DNA from: JAKACA01 sp050010115
GTDB lineage: Bacteria > Actinomycetota > Acidimicrobiia > Acidimicrobiales > Bog-793
Reading direction: 5' to 3'
NCBI GenBank assembly: GCA_050010115.1
Contig: JBEKLQ010000015.1
Coordinates: 1 to 55,620, forward strand
Length of the DNA: 55,620 bases
Shown one piece after another: positions 41,679 to 55,134 of this stretch. The position numbers were made by a program, and so were the translations under genes. Position 1 is the first letter of the stretch. Each line of letters begins with the position of its first letter. The notes beneath the pieces are model-generated. The model worked only from the letters and a program-made list of their open reading frames with translations. It made no database searches and was not told the origin of the DNA.

Positions 41679-42730
41679 AGGAGTGAGTCCAACCGGAGCA
41701 GGAGCCACTCCAGCAGCAGCATCTCGTTGGCATTCCTCGTGAGGCGCAAGCTCGCCTCGTCGACAAGCTCGAGGGCAAGCAGCAACGACTTGGCGACCTG
41801 GGGCCGTGGTGAGCCGTCGAGCCGGGAACGGTACGTGGCGGCAAGGGCTGAGAGCCCTGCACGCAATTCGTCGGTGCGTACGCGCCGGAGCTCCCTCCGG
41901 TACCGCTCCTCGACCTGCGCCCGCCCGGGGATCCCACGCTCACCCGCGCGTTCAGCCTGAGCGGCGAGCTCGCGCATCTCCGCCTCCTGCCGCGCCTTCA
42001 GGATCTCGACCGGTTCGGATGCAGCTGCCGCAAGCTCCTCGGCGAGCTGCACCACGGTCGCCCCGGTTCCGTCAAGCCGCGTCGGCAACGTGCGCCACCG
42101 GTCCAATCTGACCACCGCACTCTGCTCGCCCACGAGCAGCCGTGCGCGGTCCAACCGCCCGCCGGCGACCTCGACCACCGCACTTGCTGCAGAGCTCTCG
42201 GCACCGTCGAGGACCAGGGCGCTCATGACATCGGCCTCGCTCAGCGGCTGGAAGTCGACCGTCACACAGCGGCTGGCGATCGTGACGAGCTCGGGCGGCA
42301 CGAACTCGGCGAGCACGATGATCACTGTCGTGTCGGGCGGCTCCTCGATCGTCTTCAGCAGGACGGGCGCTGCCTTCTCGACAAGATGGAAGTCGACGAG
42401 GACGAGGACCTGATAACGAGCGGCGCGGGGAGTGCGCAGCGCGAGACGCACGACCTCTTGCGCCTGGGGGACCGAGATCGAGGCGCCCTGCCGCTCGATC
42501 ACGAGGACATCGGGATGACGCCCGGCGATCGTCTCGCGGCACGACTCGCAGATGCCACAGCCGCCGTCGGGGCACGTAAGAGCGGCTGCGAACGAGATAG
42601 CTGCCTCCCGCTTGCCCGTGCCCGGGGGACCGACGAACAGGTAGGCGTGCACGGGCGCCGCCAACGAGGCGCCGAGCACGGCGACCGCCCGGCGCTGCCC
42701 GGTGATCCGGTCGAGAACCGGAGCGGTCAC
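41675..42730 (-). CDS. holB: DNA polymerase III delta-prime subunit
   Basis: 351 residues from GTG 42730, overlapping the tmk stop (GTGA). Clamp-loader AAA+ protein: Walker A GPPGTGK (34-40), zinc-binding cysteines C53, C58, C61, C64 (CPDGGCGICESC), sensor region LVLVDFHLVEKAAPVLLKTIEEPPDTTVIIV. Charged helical C-terminal domain (~210-351). The delta-prime subunit helps load the sliding clamp. The tmk-holB pairing is widely conserved in bacteria and supports the call. Confidence 0.93.
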   Translation of the reverse strand: MTAPVLDRITGQRRAVAVLGASLAAPVHAYLFVGPPGTGKREAAISFAAALTCPDGGCGICESCRETIAGRHPDVLVIERQGASISVPQAQEVVRLALRTPRAARYQVLVLVDFHLVEKAAPVLLKTIEEPPDTTVIIVLAEFVPPELVTIASRCVTVDFQPLSEADVMSALVLDGAESSAASAVVEVAGGRLDRARLLVGEQSAVVRLDRWRTLPTRLDGTGATVVQLAEELAAAASEPVEILKARQEAEMRELAAQAERAGERGIPGRAQVEERYRRELRRVRTDELRAGLSALAATYRSRLDGSPRPQVAKSLLLALELVDEASLRLTRNANEMLLLEWLLLRLDSLL

Positions 42731-43362
42731 GCCCGCGCTCCCAGCAGCTGGTCGACCGCCGTCCACACGAGCCGCTCCACCTCGCCGAAGTCGAGAGTCC
42801 CGTCGATCACGACCCAACGATCCGGATCCGCTGCTGCCTCCGCCAAAAACCCCTCCCTCACCCTCACATGAAACCCATCCCGCTCTGACTCGATGCGGTC
42901 CGGCGGCGAGCTCGCCGTCATCCGCCTGGCTGCCCCCACTTCGAGCGGGACGTCGAGCAGGATCGTGAGGTCCGGCCACAGCCCATTCGTGGCAAGGTCG
43001 CACGCCTGACGGATCTCTTCCAGAGGAAGGCCGCGCCCATATCCCTGGTAAGCAAGGGTGGAGCCCGAGTAACGGTCGACCACGACGTCGCGACCGGACT
43101 CGAGGCGTGGCCGGATCAACTCACTGACGTGCTGTGCACGGGCTGCCAGCATCAACATGAGCTCCGCCCGAGCATCGATCCATCCGGCCGCCTTGCCGAG
43201 TTGAGGGTCGAGCAGGAGTTGGCGGACCCGCTCGCCGAGCACGCTGCCTCCCGGCTCTCGTGTGACCTCGGCTTTGAGGGCGGCTGCCAACCGGGATGCT
43301 TGCGTCGACTTACCCGCGCCTTCGCCACCTTCGAAGGCGATCAAGCGGCCACGTGTCGTCAC
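42727..43362 (-). CDS. tmk: Thymidylate kinase
   Basis: 211 residues from GTG 43362. Phosphorylates dTMP to dTDP. P-loop FEGGEGAGKST (10-20), TREPGG, the DRYSGSTLAYQGYGRGL motif, DLTILLDVPLEVG and a LID region with RIESERDGFH. Full length for the family. First gene of a pair with holB; 153 bases separate it from the topA stop upstream. Confidence 0.97.
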   Translation of the reverse strand: MTTRGRLIAFEGGEGAGKSTQASRLAAALKAEVTREPGGSVLGERVRQLLLDPQLGKAAGWIDARAELMLMLAARAQHVSELIRPRLESGRDVVVDRYSGSTLAYQGYGRGLPLEEIRQACDLATNGLWPDLTILLDVPLEVGAARRMTASSPPDRIESERDGFHVRVREGFLAEAAADPDRWVVIDGTLDFGEVERLVWTAVDQLLGARA

Positions 43363-43515
43363 GCTCGGCAGGCTACGACCGACCGCGAGTCACTGGTGCA
43401 CTTGGTCGGTTGGCGCGGGTCGGGGCTTCTCGGGCGTGCTCGACGAACTCGCGCCGCGTTGGTACTCTCCGACACTTCCGCGGCGCGGGTCGGGTTGCAC
43501 GGATGCGCGCCTCAC

Positions 43516-46407
<2,892 letters not shown>

Positions 46408-46491
46408 GGCGTGCCGAGGATAGGCGCTAGCTGGGGAGACGGCGCGCCAACCGGGAGCCCACGGGCTTCGAGCGGGGGCTGGCCGACCCGA

Positions 46492-48819
<2,328 letters not shown>

Positions 48820-48886
48820 CGCTAGCTCCTTTGCTGAGGTCGGGGGGCAGGATAAACGCATCCGCCGCCCCGTTCAAACTTCCGGG

Positions 48887-51439
48887 TCACCGCCGAGGCG
48901 GCGAACTCGTCGGTGCGGGGCCTTCACCGCCATGTTCGGGCGTGGACAGGATCGTGAACAACGGGTTGATCATGACCATATGGCGGCCCCGCTCGCCCAC
49001 CATCCCTTCGACCACGAGCCGGGCCCCCGGTTCGATGCCCGGCACGTGCCGGCGGCCTTGGAACACGAGCATGAGCTGGCCTGTTGTGTCCGAGAGGGCG
49101 CACTCGACGCTCGGGACACCGGCACCGGCCTGAACCTTTACGGAGCGAACGCGACCCGTCACGCGGCCCCTCTGCCGTGTCTGCAGTTCTCCGATCGGCG
49201 TCGCCCCGGGGACGTCCTCGCGGGCGTCGGTCCGCCCCCGCGGACGCCGGTCCCCGGCTGCGAGCCCGTGGCGCCGGTGCGGGTGACCAGCGTCGCCAGA
49301 CTCGCTCCGCTTGCCGGAGCCCGAGACCTCGGGCGCTGCTCCACTCCCTCCACCGTCTCCGGTCGCGCCGGCGCCCCGATTGGCGCCCACAGCACCCCAG
49401 GGGTGTGCCGGCGCACCCGAGCGTGTACGACCAGGGCCGCCGACGAGGGCGGCGACCTCATCGATTCCGGGGCTCCATGGCACGAGGGCCCGCCTCTTCC
49501 CCAGCTGGAACGGGATGATCGTGGCATTCGCGTGCGGGAGCTGGCTCACGTACCCGGCAATGCTCTCGGCCGTGTTGTCGTGCAGCACCCGGCTCCAGGC
49601 GCTGTGGAACACCCGCCGGGGGAGCAGCACGCTGACTTCGGTCTGGCCATCGGCGGCCGCCTCGGCCACGGCTTCCATGGACGCCCTCATGAGCCGGCGG
49701 TCCGGGCACTCCACCATTTCGAGTGGGAACCGGGTGAGACCGAGCCGGCTCCACTGCGCCTCGAGCTCGGAGGAGACCTTCGTGTCGAGCACGAAGTGCA
49801 CCGCCCGCAGCTCGTCGGGAGCCAGCGTCCGTGCGTACTGCAGGGCGCGAGCGGCAGCCAGGTCGAGGCGCTCGACGAACACGAGGACGACGTGGCGCCG
49901 CAGCACCGGGGCGGCGGCGGCGCGTTCAGCGTTGGATTCCAGCTGCTCGGTCTCGTCCTCGTACTGCTTGTGGAGCCGGATCAAGACGAACACGAGTATC
50001 GGGAACAGCACGACGACGAGCCAGGCGCCCTGGGTGAACTTCGTGGTGGCGAAGATGAGGACGACGATCGCCGAGAGCAGGGCCGCGAAGCCGTTGATCC
50101 AGATTTTGTATTTCCAGCCCTTCTCCTTGAAGGTGACGTGGTGCTTCACCATGCCGGCGCCCGCCATCGTGAAACCGGTGAAGACGCCGATGGCGTAGAG
50201 CGCCACGAGCGACGTCAGATCGGCCCTCGTGGCAATGATCAGCGCAATGGAGACGATCGCCAGGATGATGATCCCGTTCGAGAAGACCAGGCGGTGGCCC
50301 CGGCGGGTGAGCTGGCGGGGCAGGAAAGCGTCCTTGGCCACGAAGCTCGTCAGGTTCGGGAAGCCGTTGAAGCTCGTGTTGGCGCCGGTGTACAAGATGA
50401 GCATCGTCGTGGCTTGAACCAGGAAGAAGCCCACTCTTCCGGTGAAGGCGTCCCCGAACACATAGTGCGCTTCCTGCGACAAGACCGTCGGAGTGCCGTG
50501 CGTGTAGGGGACAGCGTGGGTGATGTGAGCGAGAATCGAGACGCCGAGGACGAGCGAGCCCAGCGTGCAGGACATGAGAACGAGGACGCGCCGGGCGTTG
50601 CGGCCGGTCGGTTCCCTGAAGTTCGCCACGCCATTGGAGATCGCCTCGAGGCCTGTCAACGAGGAGCCTCCGTTGGCGAAGGACTTGAGGATGATGAACA
50701 CCGATGCTGCGACCAGCAGGCTGGAGCTGCCGTGCGCGCCGATCTGCACGACGCCGGCTTTGTGGATCGAGTGCACGTGGAGCTGGCCGAGCACGGCACG
50801 GATCAGACCGATGACGACGAGCGAGCCGATGGAGGCGATGAACAGGTAGGTCGGCAAGGCGAAGGTGCGCCCGGCCTCGCGGATGCCCCGGAGGTTCCCG
50901 TACGTCAGCACGATCACGACACCGACGGTGATAGGGACGGTGTACCCGGACAGGCTCGGGAAGGCCGACGTCAGGGCGTCGGTGCCGGCCGAGGTCTGCA
51001 CGGCGACCGTGACGATGTAGTCGATGATGAGGGCGACGGCTGCGATCTGGGCGATGCGGGGACCGAAGTTGTCGCGCCCGACGACGTAGGACCCGCCGGC
51101 CTTCGTGTAGACCATCACGACTTCGCGGTACGACAACGTGACGAAGAAGAGGACGACGAGCACGAGCGCCGTGATCGGCAGCACCAAGCTGAACGCCGCC
51201 AGCCCGAAGTACGGGACGAGCTGGGTGAGCATCTCCTCGGTGCCGTAGGCCGTCGAGGAGATGCAGTCCGGGGCGAGCACCCCGAGGGCCGCGACCTTTC
51301 CGAGGCGCTCCTCGGAGAGACGCTCGGTGATGAGCGGCACACCGAGCAGCTTCTTCTTGAGGCGGTACCTGAACGATTCCGGGAGCACGTAGGCGGCCGG
51401 CAGCGCGCCAAATTCCTGCCGTGGAGGCGCTGTGCTCAC
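48887..51439 (-). CDS. APC-superfamily (KimA-like) permease with universal-stress-like and OB-fold C-terminal domains
   Basis: 850 residues from GTG 51439. Residues ~20-480 form a 12-helix APC transporter with a CISSTAYGTEEML helix-1 motif and SLTGLEAISNGV, similar to KimA-type potassium importers. Then comes a soluble domain (~500-665) resembling USP-like regulatory domains, a ~75-residue disordered Gly/Ser/Arg linker, and an OB-fold (~747-830: GELQTRQRGRVTGRVRSV, ECALSDTTGQLMLVFQGRRHVPGIEPGARLVVEGMV). In mycobacteria such an OB-fold protein is a separate gene in the same neighbourhood. It is divergent from the TrkA pair, which regulates potassium uptake. Confidence 0.88.
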   Translation of the reverse strand: MSTAPPRQEFGALPAAYVLPESFRYRLKKKLLGVPLITERLSEERLGKVAALGVLAPDCISSTAYGTEEMLTQLVPYFGLAAFSLVLPITALVLVVLFFVTLSYREVVMVYTKAGGSYVVGRDNFGPRIAQIAAVALIIDYIVTVAVQTSAGTDALTSAFPSLSGYTVPITVGVVIVLTYGNLRGIREAGRTFALPTYLFIASIGSLVVIGLIRAVLGQLHVHSIHKAGVVQIGAHGSSSLLVAASVFIILKSFANGGSSLTGLEAISNGVANFREPTGRNARRVLVLMSCTLGSLVLGVSILAHITHAVPYTHGTPTVLSQEAHYVFGDAFTGRVGFFLVQATTMLILYTGANTSFNGFPNLTSFVAKDAFLPRQLTRRGHRLVFSNGIIILAIVSIALIIATRADLTSLVALYAIGVFTGFTMAGAGMVKHHVTFKEKGWKYKIWINGFAALLSAIVVLIFATTKFTQGAWLVVVLFPILVFVLIRLHKQYEDETEQLESNAERAAAAPVLRRHVVLVFVERLDLAAARALQYARTLAPDELRAVHFVLDTKVSSELEAQWSRLGLTRFPLEMVECPDRRLMRASMEAVAEAAADGQTEVSVLLPRRVFHSAWSRVLHDNTAESIAGYVSQLPHANATIIPFQLGKRRALVPWSPGIDEVAALVGGPGRTRSGAPAHPWGAVGANRGAGATGDGGGSGAAPEVSGSGKRSESGDAGHPHRRHGLAAGDRRPRGRTDAREDVPGATPIGELQTRQRGRVTGRVRSVKVQAGAGVPSVECALSDTTGQLMLVFQGRRHVPGIEPGARLVVEGMVGERGRHMVMINPLFTILSTPEHGGEGPAPTSSPPRR

Positions 51440-51528
51440 CTGGCTATCTTGGCCTGAACCGGGCCAGTTGTGTCGAACTACCTGCGCCTGGCTTGTGTCG
51501 GGCCGCCTCGTCCGACACGATGATGGCG

Positions 51529-52197
51529 ATGCACGTGATCATCGTCGGCTGTGGGCGTGTCGGATCCGGCCTCGCCGGGGGGCTCCTGCGCGAAGGCCAC
51601 AGCGTCGCAATCATCGACAAGCAGCCGAGCGCGTTCCGGCGCCTGCCGCCGTTTTTCGACGGGCAGAAGGTGGTGGGTTTCGGATTCGATCGCGGCCACC
51701 TCGAGGAGGCCGGCGCAGAGCGTGCCGACGCCTTGGCGGCGGTCACGAGCGGCGACAACTCGAACATCCTCACGGCTCGGATCGCCCGGGAGAACTACGA
51801 GATCCCGAATGTCGTCGCCCGAATCTACGACCCGCGCCGCGCCGAGATATTCCAGCGCCTCGGGATCCCGACGGTTCCGAGCGTCTCGTGGACGATCGAT
51901 CAGGTCTTCCGGCGCATCCTGCCCAGGTCCGGCTCGTTCGAATGGACCGACGGCTCCGGTCACCTCCATCTGCTGGACCGGGCCATGCCGTTCGCCTGGG
52001 CCGGCAAGCGGATCGTGGACATGCTGCCGCCGAGAGATGTCCGGCTCGTCGCCGTGACGCGGGCGACGGTGCCGACACTGGAGGTGGCCGATCTCGTAGG
52101 CCAGGAAGGCGACATGCTGCACCTCATGGTGCTCAAAGACTCCGTCGAACAGCTGAACGCTGAGCTGGCGCCAGGCGCCGAGGAGTTGCGGCGATGA
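51529..52197 (+). CDS. TrkA-type potassium uptake regulator, first of two (CeoB-like)
   Basis: 222 residues from ATG 51529 (ATGs at 51520 and 51523 are alternatives). RCK-N Rossmann domain: HVIIVGCGRVGSGLA, acidic D near 30 (AIIDKQ), then an RCK-C domain (~140-222). Binds NAD(H) and gates potassium transport. The divergent partner is the APC/KimA-like permease, matching the actinobacterial ceoB-ceoC arrangement. The stop overlaps the next gene (ATGA). Confidence 0.92.
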   Translation: MHVIIVGCGRVGSGLAGGLLREGHSVAIIDKQPSAFRRLPPFFDGQKVVGFGFDRGHLEEAGAERADALAAVTSGDNSNILTARIARENYEIPNVVARIYDPRRAEIFQRLGIPTVPSVSWTIDQVFRRILPRSGSFEWTDGSGHLHLLDRAMPFAWAGKRIVDMLPPRDVRLVAVTRATVPTLEVADLVGQEGDMLHLMVLKDSVEQLNAELAPGAEELRR

Positions 52198-52862
52198 GGG
52201 TGGCGGTGGCGGGAGCGGGGAAGGTGGGGAGGTTTCTTGCTGAGGACCTCGCCGAAAGTGGCCACCAGGTGCTGCTGCTGGAGAAGAACCCGTTGCTCGT
52301 GGCCTCCATCGAGCCGCCCCGCGGGGTGACCTGTGTCGCCGCGGATGCCTGCGAGGTCTCGTCGCTGCACGCCGCCCATCTGGACGACGTCGAGGTGATG
52401 GTCGCCGTCACCGGTGACGACGAGGACAACCTCGTGATCTCACTCCTCGCCAAGCAGGAGTTCGCCGTCCCGCGGGTGATCGCCCGCGTGAACCACCCGA
52501 AGAACCACTGGCTCTTCAACGAAGCCTGGGGCGTGGACGTGGCCGTGTCCACGCCGCAGTTGCTGGCCAGCTTGGTCGAGGAGGCGGTGTCGGTCGGAGT
52601 GCTCGTCCGGCTGCTGCAGTTCGAGGGCGGCAACACGCGCCTAGTCGAGGTCACCCTCGCCGACGGCTCGCCCGCTCAGGGCCACTCGCTCGGCGATCTC
52701 GGGCTCCCCCGAGGCGCGACGATCGTGGCGCTCGTGCGCGACGGCAATGTGGTGGTGCCGCGGTCCGACACCGTCCTCGACACCGGCGACGAGGTACTGC
52801 TGCTGGCTAGCGCACAGATCGAGGACGACGAGATCCGGCAGCTCCTAGCCCCGGCTCCGTGA
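52194..52862 (+). CDS. TrkA-type potassium uptake regulator, second of two (CeoC-like)
   Basis: 222 residues, ATG 52194. RCK-N motif VAVAGAGKVGRFLAEDL with Glu (LLLEKN) at the ribose-binding position, then DACEVSSL, ALVRDGNVVVPRSDTVLDTGDEVLLLAS of the RCK-C fold. Likely forms a hetero-octameric ring with the preceding TrkA protein. Its stop lies inside the first copy of a tandem array. Confidence 0.93.
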   Translation: MRVAVAGAGKVGRFLAEDLAESGHQVLLLEKNPLLVASIEPPRGVTCVAADACEVSSLHAAHLDDVEVMVAVTGDDEDNLVISLLAKQEFAVPRVIARVNHPKNHWLFNEAWGVDVAVSTPQLLASLVEEAVSVGVLVRLLQFEGGNTRLVEVTLADGSPAQGHSLGDLGLPRGATIVALVRDGNVVVPRSDTVLDTGDEVLLLASAQIEDDEIRQLLAPAP

Positions 52863-52962
52863 CCACCGCACCGTGACGACCGCACTGACCACCGCACCGT
52901 GACGACCGAACCGTGACCACCGCACCGTGACGACCGAACCGTGACCACCGCACCGTGACGAC
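52859..52962. repeat. ~28-bp tandem array (3.8 copies) spanning a stop and a start codon
   Basis: Units beginning at 52859, ~52887 (26 bp), 52913 and 52941. Each carries two gtgac pieces. The first copy contains the ceoC-like stop, the last contains the GTG start of the HAD gene. Units 3 and 4 are identical until the HAD codons diverge. No gene fits between. Confidence 0.92.
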
Positions 52963-53830
52963 AAAGCAAGCGGCCTTCTTCGATCTCGACAAGACCGTCA
53001 TCGCCAAGGCGTCCATGGTCGCCTTCGGGCGGCCGCTGTACCACGGCGGTCTCATCAACCGCCGGACCGTGCTGCGGGCTCTGTACGGCCAGCTCGTGTA
53101 CCTCCATCTCGGTGCCAGCGAACAGAAGCTCGCACGAATCCGCGAATCCGTCCTCCGCCTCACGAGGGGTTGGGAGCAGTCACGGGTGGCCGAGATCGTC
53201 GAGGAGGCGCTCGAGCAGATCGTCGACCCGATCATCTACGCCGAGGCAGCTGACCTCATCGACCTGCACCGCGCCGCCGGGAGGAGCGTCGTCCTGGTCT
53301 CAGCCTCGCCCACCGAGATCGTGGCGCCGCTCGGGCGGTACCTCGGCGCCGACGCCACCATCGCCAGCCGTGCCCGCCTCGATGAGACCGGCAGGTACAC
53401 GGGCACCATGGAGTTCTACGCCTACGGGGAGTTCAAAGCGGAGGCCATGCGTGAGCTCGCCGAGCGCGAAGGCATCGACCTCTCCGAGTCCTACGCCTAC
53501 AGCGACTCCTATACCGACCTGCCGATGCTGGAGGCGGTCGGGCACCCGGTGGCCGTCAACCCGGATCGTGTGCTCGCCCGCTACGCCCGCGAGCACGAAT
53601 ACGAGATCACGCGGTTCGTCCAGCCGGTTCGGCTGCGGGATCGCGTGCGAGGCGTCCGGGACCGTATCTCGTCAGTCTCGGTGCCGGTCCCGCACCGCGC
53701 CACGGTCACGACGTCGGCCGTCGTGGTGGCAATGGGAGCAGGCACCTTCACGCTCGGTTGGTGGCTGGGCCGGCGGCACCTGCGAGAGGTGCTCGGGGCG
53801 GTGTCGGACGTGCTGATCCCGCGGCGCTAG
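52955..53830 (+). CDS. HAD-IB family phosphatase with C-terminal membrane helix
   Basis: 291 residues from GTG 52955, which lies in the repeat array. HAD motifs: nucleophile D10 and D12 (FFDLDKT), motif II Ser in LVSASPTE, motif III Lys in EFKAEAM, motif IV DSYTDLPML. SerB-/CicA-like subfamily IB; ends with a hydrophobic helix (VVVAMGAGTFTLGWWLG), so probably membrane-tethered. Phosphate-ester substrate unknown; small phosphorylated metabolites or lysophospholipids are the usual ones. Confidence 0.92.
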   Translation: MTTKQAAFFDLDKTVIAKASMVAFGRPLYHGGLINRRTVLRALYGQLVYLHLGASEQKLARIRESVLRLTRGWEQSRVAEIVEEALEQIVDPIIYAEAADLIDLHRAAGRSVVLVSASPTEIVAPLGRYLGADATIASRARLDETGRYTGTMEFYAYGEFKAEAMRELAEREGIDLSESYAYSDSYTDLPMLEAVGHPVAVNPDRVLARYAREHEYEITRFVQPVRLRDRVRGVRDRISSVSVPVPHRATVTTSAVVVAMGAGTFTLGWWLGRRHLREVLGAVSDVLIPRR

Positions 53831-53894
53831 CCCGCGAGGCCGGCTGCCGCAGCGCTTGAGTCGGTTGGTTGGGCGCCCGAAGCGCCCTCCGTCG

Positions 53895-53984
53895 TCAGCT
53901 CCCGCGCAGGCGCTTTGCGGCAACGGCCCCGAGGGCGACGAGCACGGCCAGGATGAGAACCTTCTTGAGCATGGGGTGGATCAT
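53895..53984 (-). CDS. 29-residue membrane peptide
   Basis: ATG 53984 to TGA 53895: MIHPMLKKVLILAVLVALGA followed by VAAKRLRGS. One hydrophobic helix with basic flanks, cytoplasmic C-terminus rich in Lys/Arg. Similar tiny helices (KK-(hydrophobic)15-(A)KR-R) occur near sigma-factor genes in actinobacteria. No good Shine-Dalgarno sequence; a second ATG at 53972 would give 25 residues. It lies 34 bp downstream of the sigma-factor gene on the same strand. Confidence 0.45.
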   Translation of the reverse strand: MIHPMLKKVLILAVLVALGAVAAKRLRGS

Positions 53985-54018
53985 ATGCGCTGGCGCTGGT
54001 GCCGCCGGCGCCGCCGCC

Positions 54019-55065
54019 TCAGACCGTCAGCAGATCGCGGGCGCCGGTGTCACTCGACGGGTGACGGAGCTTCGACATAGCCCTCGCCTCGATCTGGCGG
54101 ATCCGCTCCCGTGTGAGGTTGAAGTGCTCGCCCACCTCTTCGAGCGTGCGGGGCTCGCCCCGGTCCAGGCCGAAGCGCAGCCGCAGGATCTCCCGCTCCC
54201 GCTCGTCCAGCGGCGCGAGCAGGCGGTTGATCTCGACGGGCAGCAGGGCGGTCGCGGCCATCTCGAACGGTGACTCGGCCGAGCGGTCCTCGACGACGTC
54301 ACCGAGCTCGGCATCCCCGTCCTCGCGCAGCGGCTCGGACAGCGACAACGGCTCTGCCCGAAAACGCAGCGCCTCGATCAGCTTGTCCTCCGGCAGCTCC
54401 ACCTCGGCGCCGAGCTCGGACAGCGTCGCCGGCCGGCCGAGCTTGAGCTCCAGCCGAGCTTGCGCCTTCTGCACCCGGGCCAGCGTGTCGCCGGCGTGGA
54501 CGGGGAGGCGGATGGTGCGGCCGGTGTTGGCGATGCCACGGGTGATCGCCTGGCGGATCCACCACGTCGCATACGTCGAGAACTTGAAACCCTTGCGCCA
54601 GTCGAACTTCTCGACGGCGTGCATGAGGCCCAGGTTGCCTTCCTGGATCAGGTCCAGCAACGGAAGCCCGGACGCCTGGTACTTCTTGGCGATGGACACA
54701 ACCAGGCGGAGGTTCGACTGAACGAACGTCCGTTGCGCCTTCTCACCGGAAAGAACGGCCCGGTTGAGCTCGCGGCGACGAGTCGGCGTCAGACCCTTCT
54801 TGGTCTTCAGCTCCTCTTCGGCTTCCCAGCGGGCTTCGATCGCCTGTGCGAGGCGAACTTCGTCGTCCTTGGTGAGCAACGGGTACTGACCGATGTCGGT
54901 GAGATATAAGCGGACGAGGTCTTCCTCATCTCGCTCGACTCGCTCCTTCGCCAAAGCCGAAGCCTCCGTATGTCGCAGATTGGGTGATCGCGCCAGCTCT
55001 GAGCGCCGCCGCTGTCGTGAGGCGAGAAACCCGAGACCGCATCCAGCGACCACAGCTCCCGCCAA
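54019..55065 (-). CDS. RpoD-like (group 1/2 sigma-70) RNA polymerase sigma factor
   Basis: ~348 residues; the start is uncertain, as no in-frame ATG exists (TTG 55065 or GTG 55053). Region 1.2: DLVRLYLTDIGQYPLLTKDDEVRLAQAIE. Region 2: QSNLRLVVSIAKKYQASGLPLLDLIQEGNLGLMHAVEKFDWRKGFKFSTYATWWIRQAITRGIANTGRTIRLPVH. Regions 3 and 4 end NLTRERIRQIEARAMSKLRHP. No region 1.1 and a short N-terminus favour a SigB/HrdB-like group 2 role, but it could be the principal sigma in a compact form. Promoter recognition residues match sigma-70. Confidence 0.95.
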   Translation of the reverse strand: MAGAVVAGCGLGFLASRQRRRSELARSPNLRHTEASALAKERVERDEEDLVRLYLTDIGQYPLLTKDDEVRLAQAIEARWEAEEELKTKKGLTPTRRRELNRAVLSGEKAQRTFVQSNLRLVVSIAKKYQASGLPLLDLIQEGNLGLMHAVEKFDWRKGFKFSTYATWWIRQAITRGIANTGRTIRLPVHAGDTLARVQKAQARLELKLGRPATLSELGAEVELPEDKLIEALRFRAEPLSLSEPLREDGDAELGDVVEDRSAESPFEMAATALLPVEINRLLAPLDEREREILRLRFGLDRGEPRTLEEVGEHFNLTRERIRQIEARAMSKLRHPSSDTGARDLLTV

Positions 55066-55134
55066 GCACGCCCGCCGGGATCAGCCCTCGAACCTGCACT
55101 ACCGTCTTGTCCGGGACCTAGTGTAACGGTGGAG

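Noticed and set aside
41322..41708. Minus-strand collagen-like (Gly-Lys/Glu-Thr)n frame
   Set aside because: Repeat variation is non-synonymous in this frame but silent in the plus frame, and it overlaps the holB end.
48932..51457. 841-codon plus-strand frame opposite the permease
   Set aside because: Rich in Arg/His/Asp/Glu as expected for antisense of a high-GC membrane gene; no domain, no start context.
52859..52962. CRISPR-like array
   Set aside because: The repeats abut with no unique spacers and no cas genes are near; it is a plain tandem repeat.
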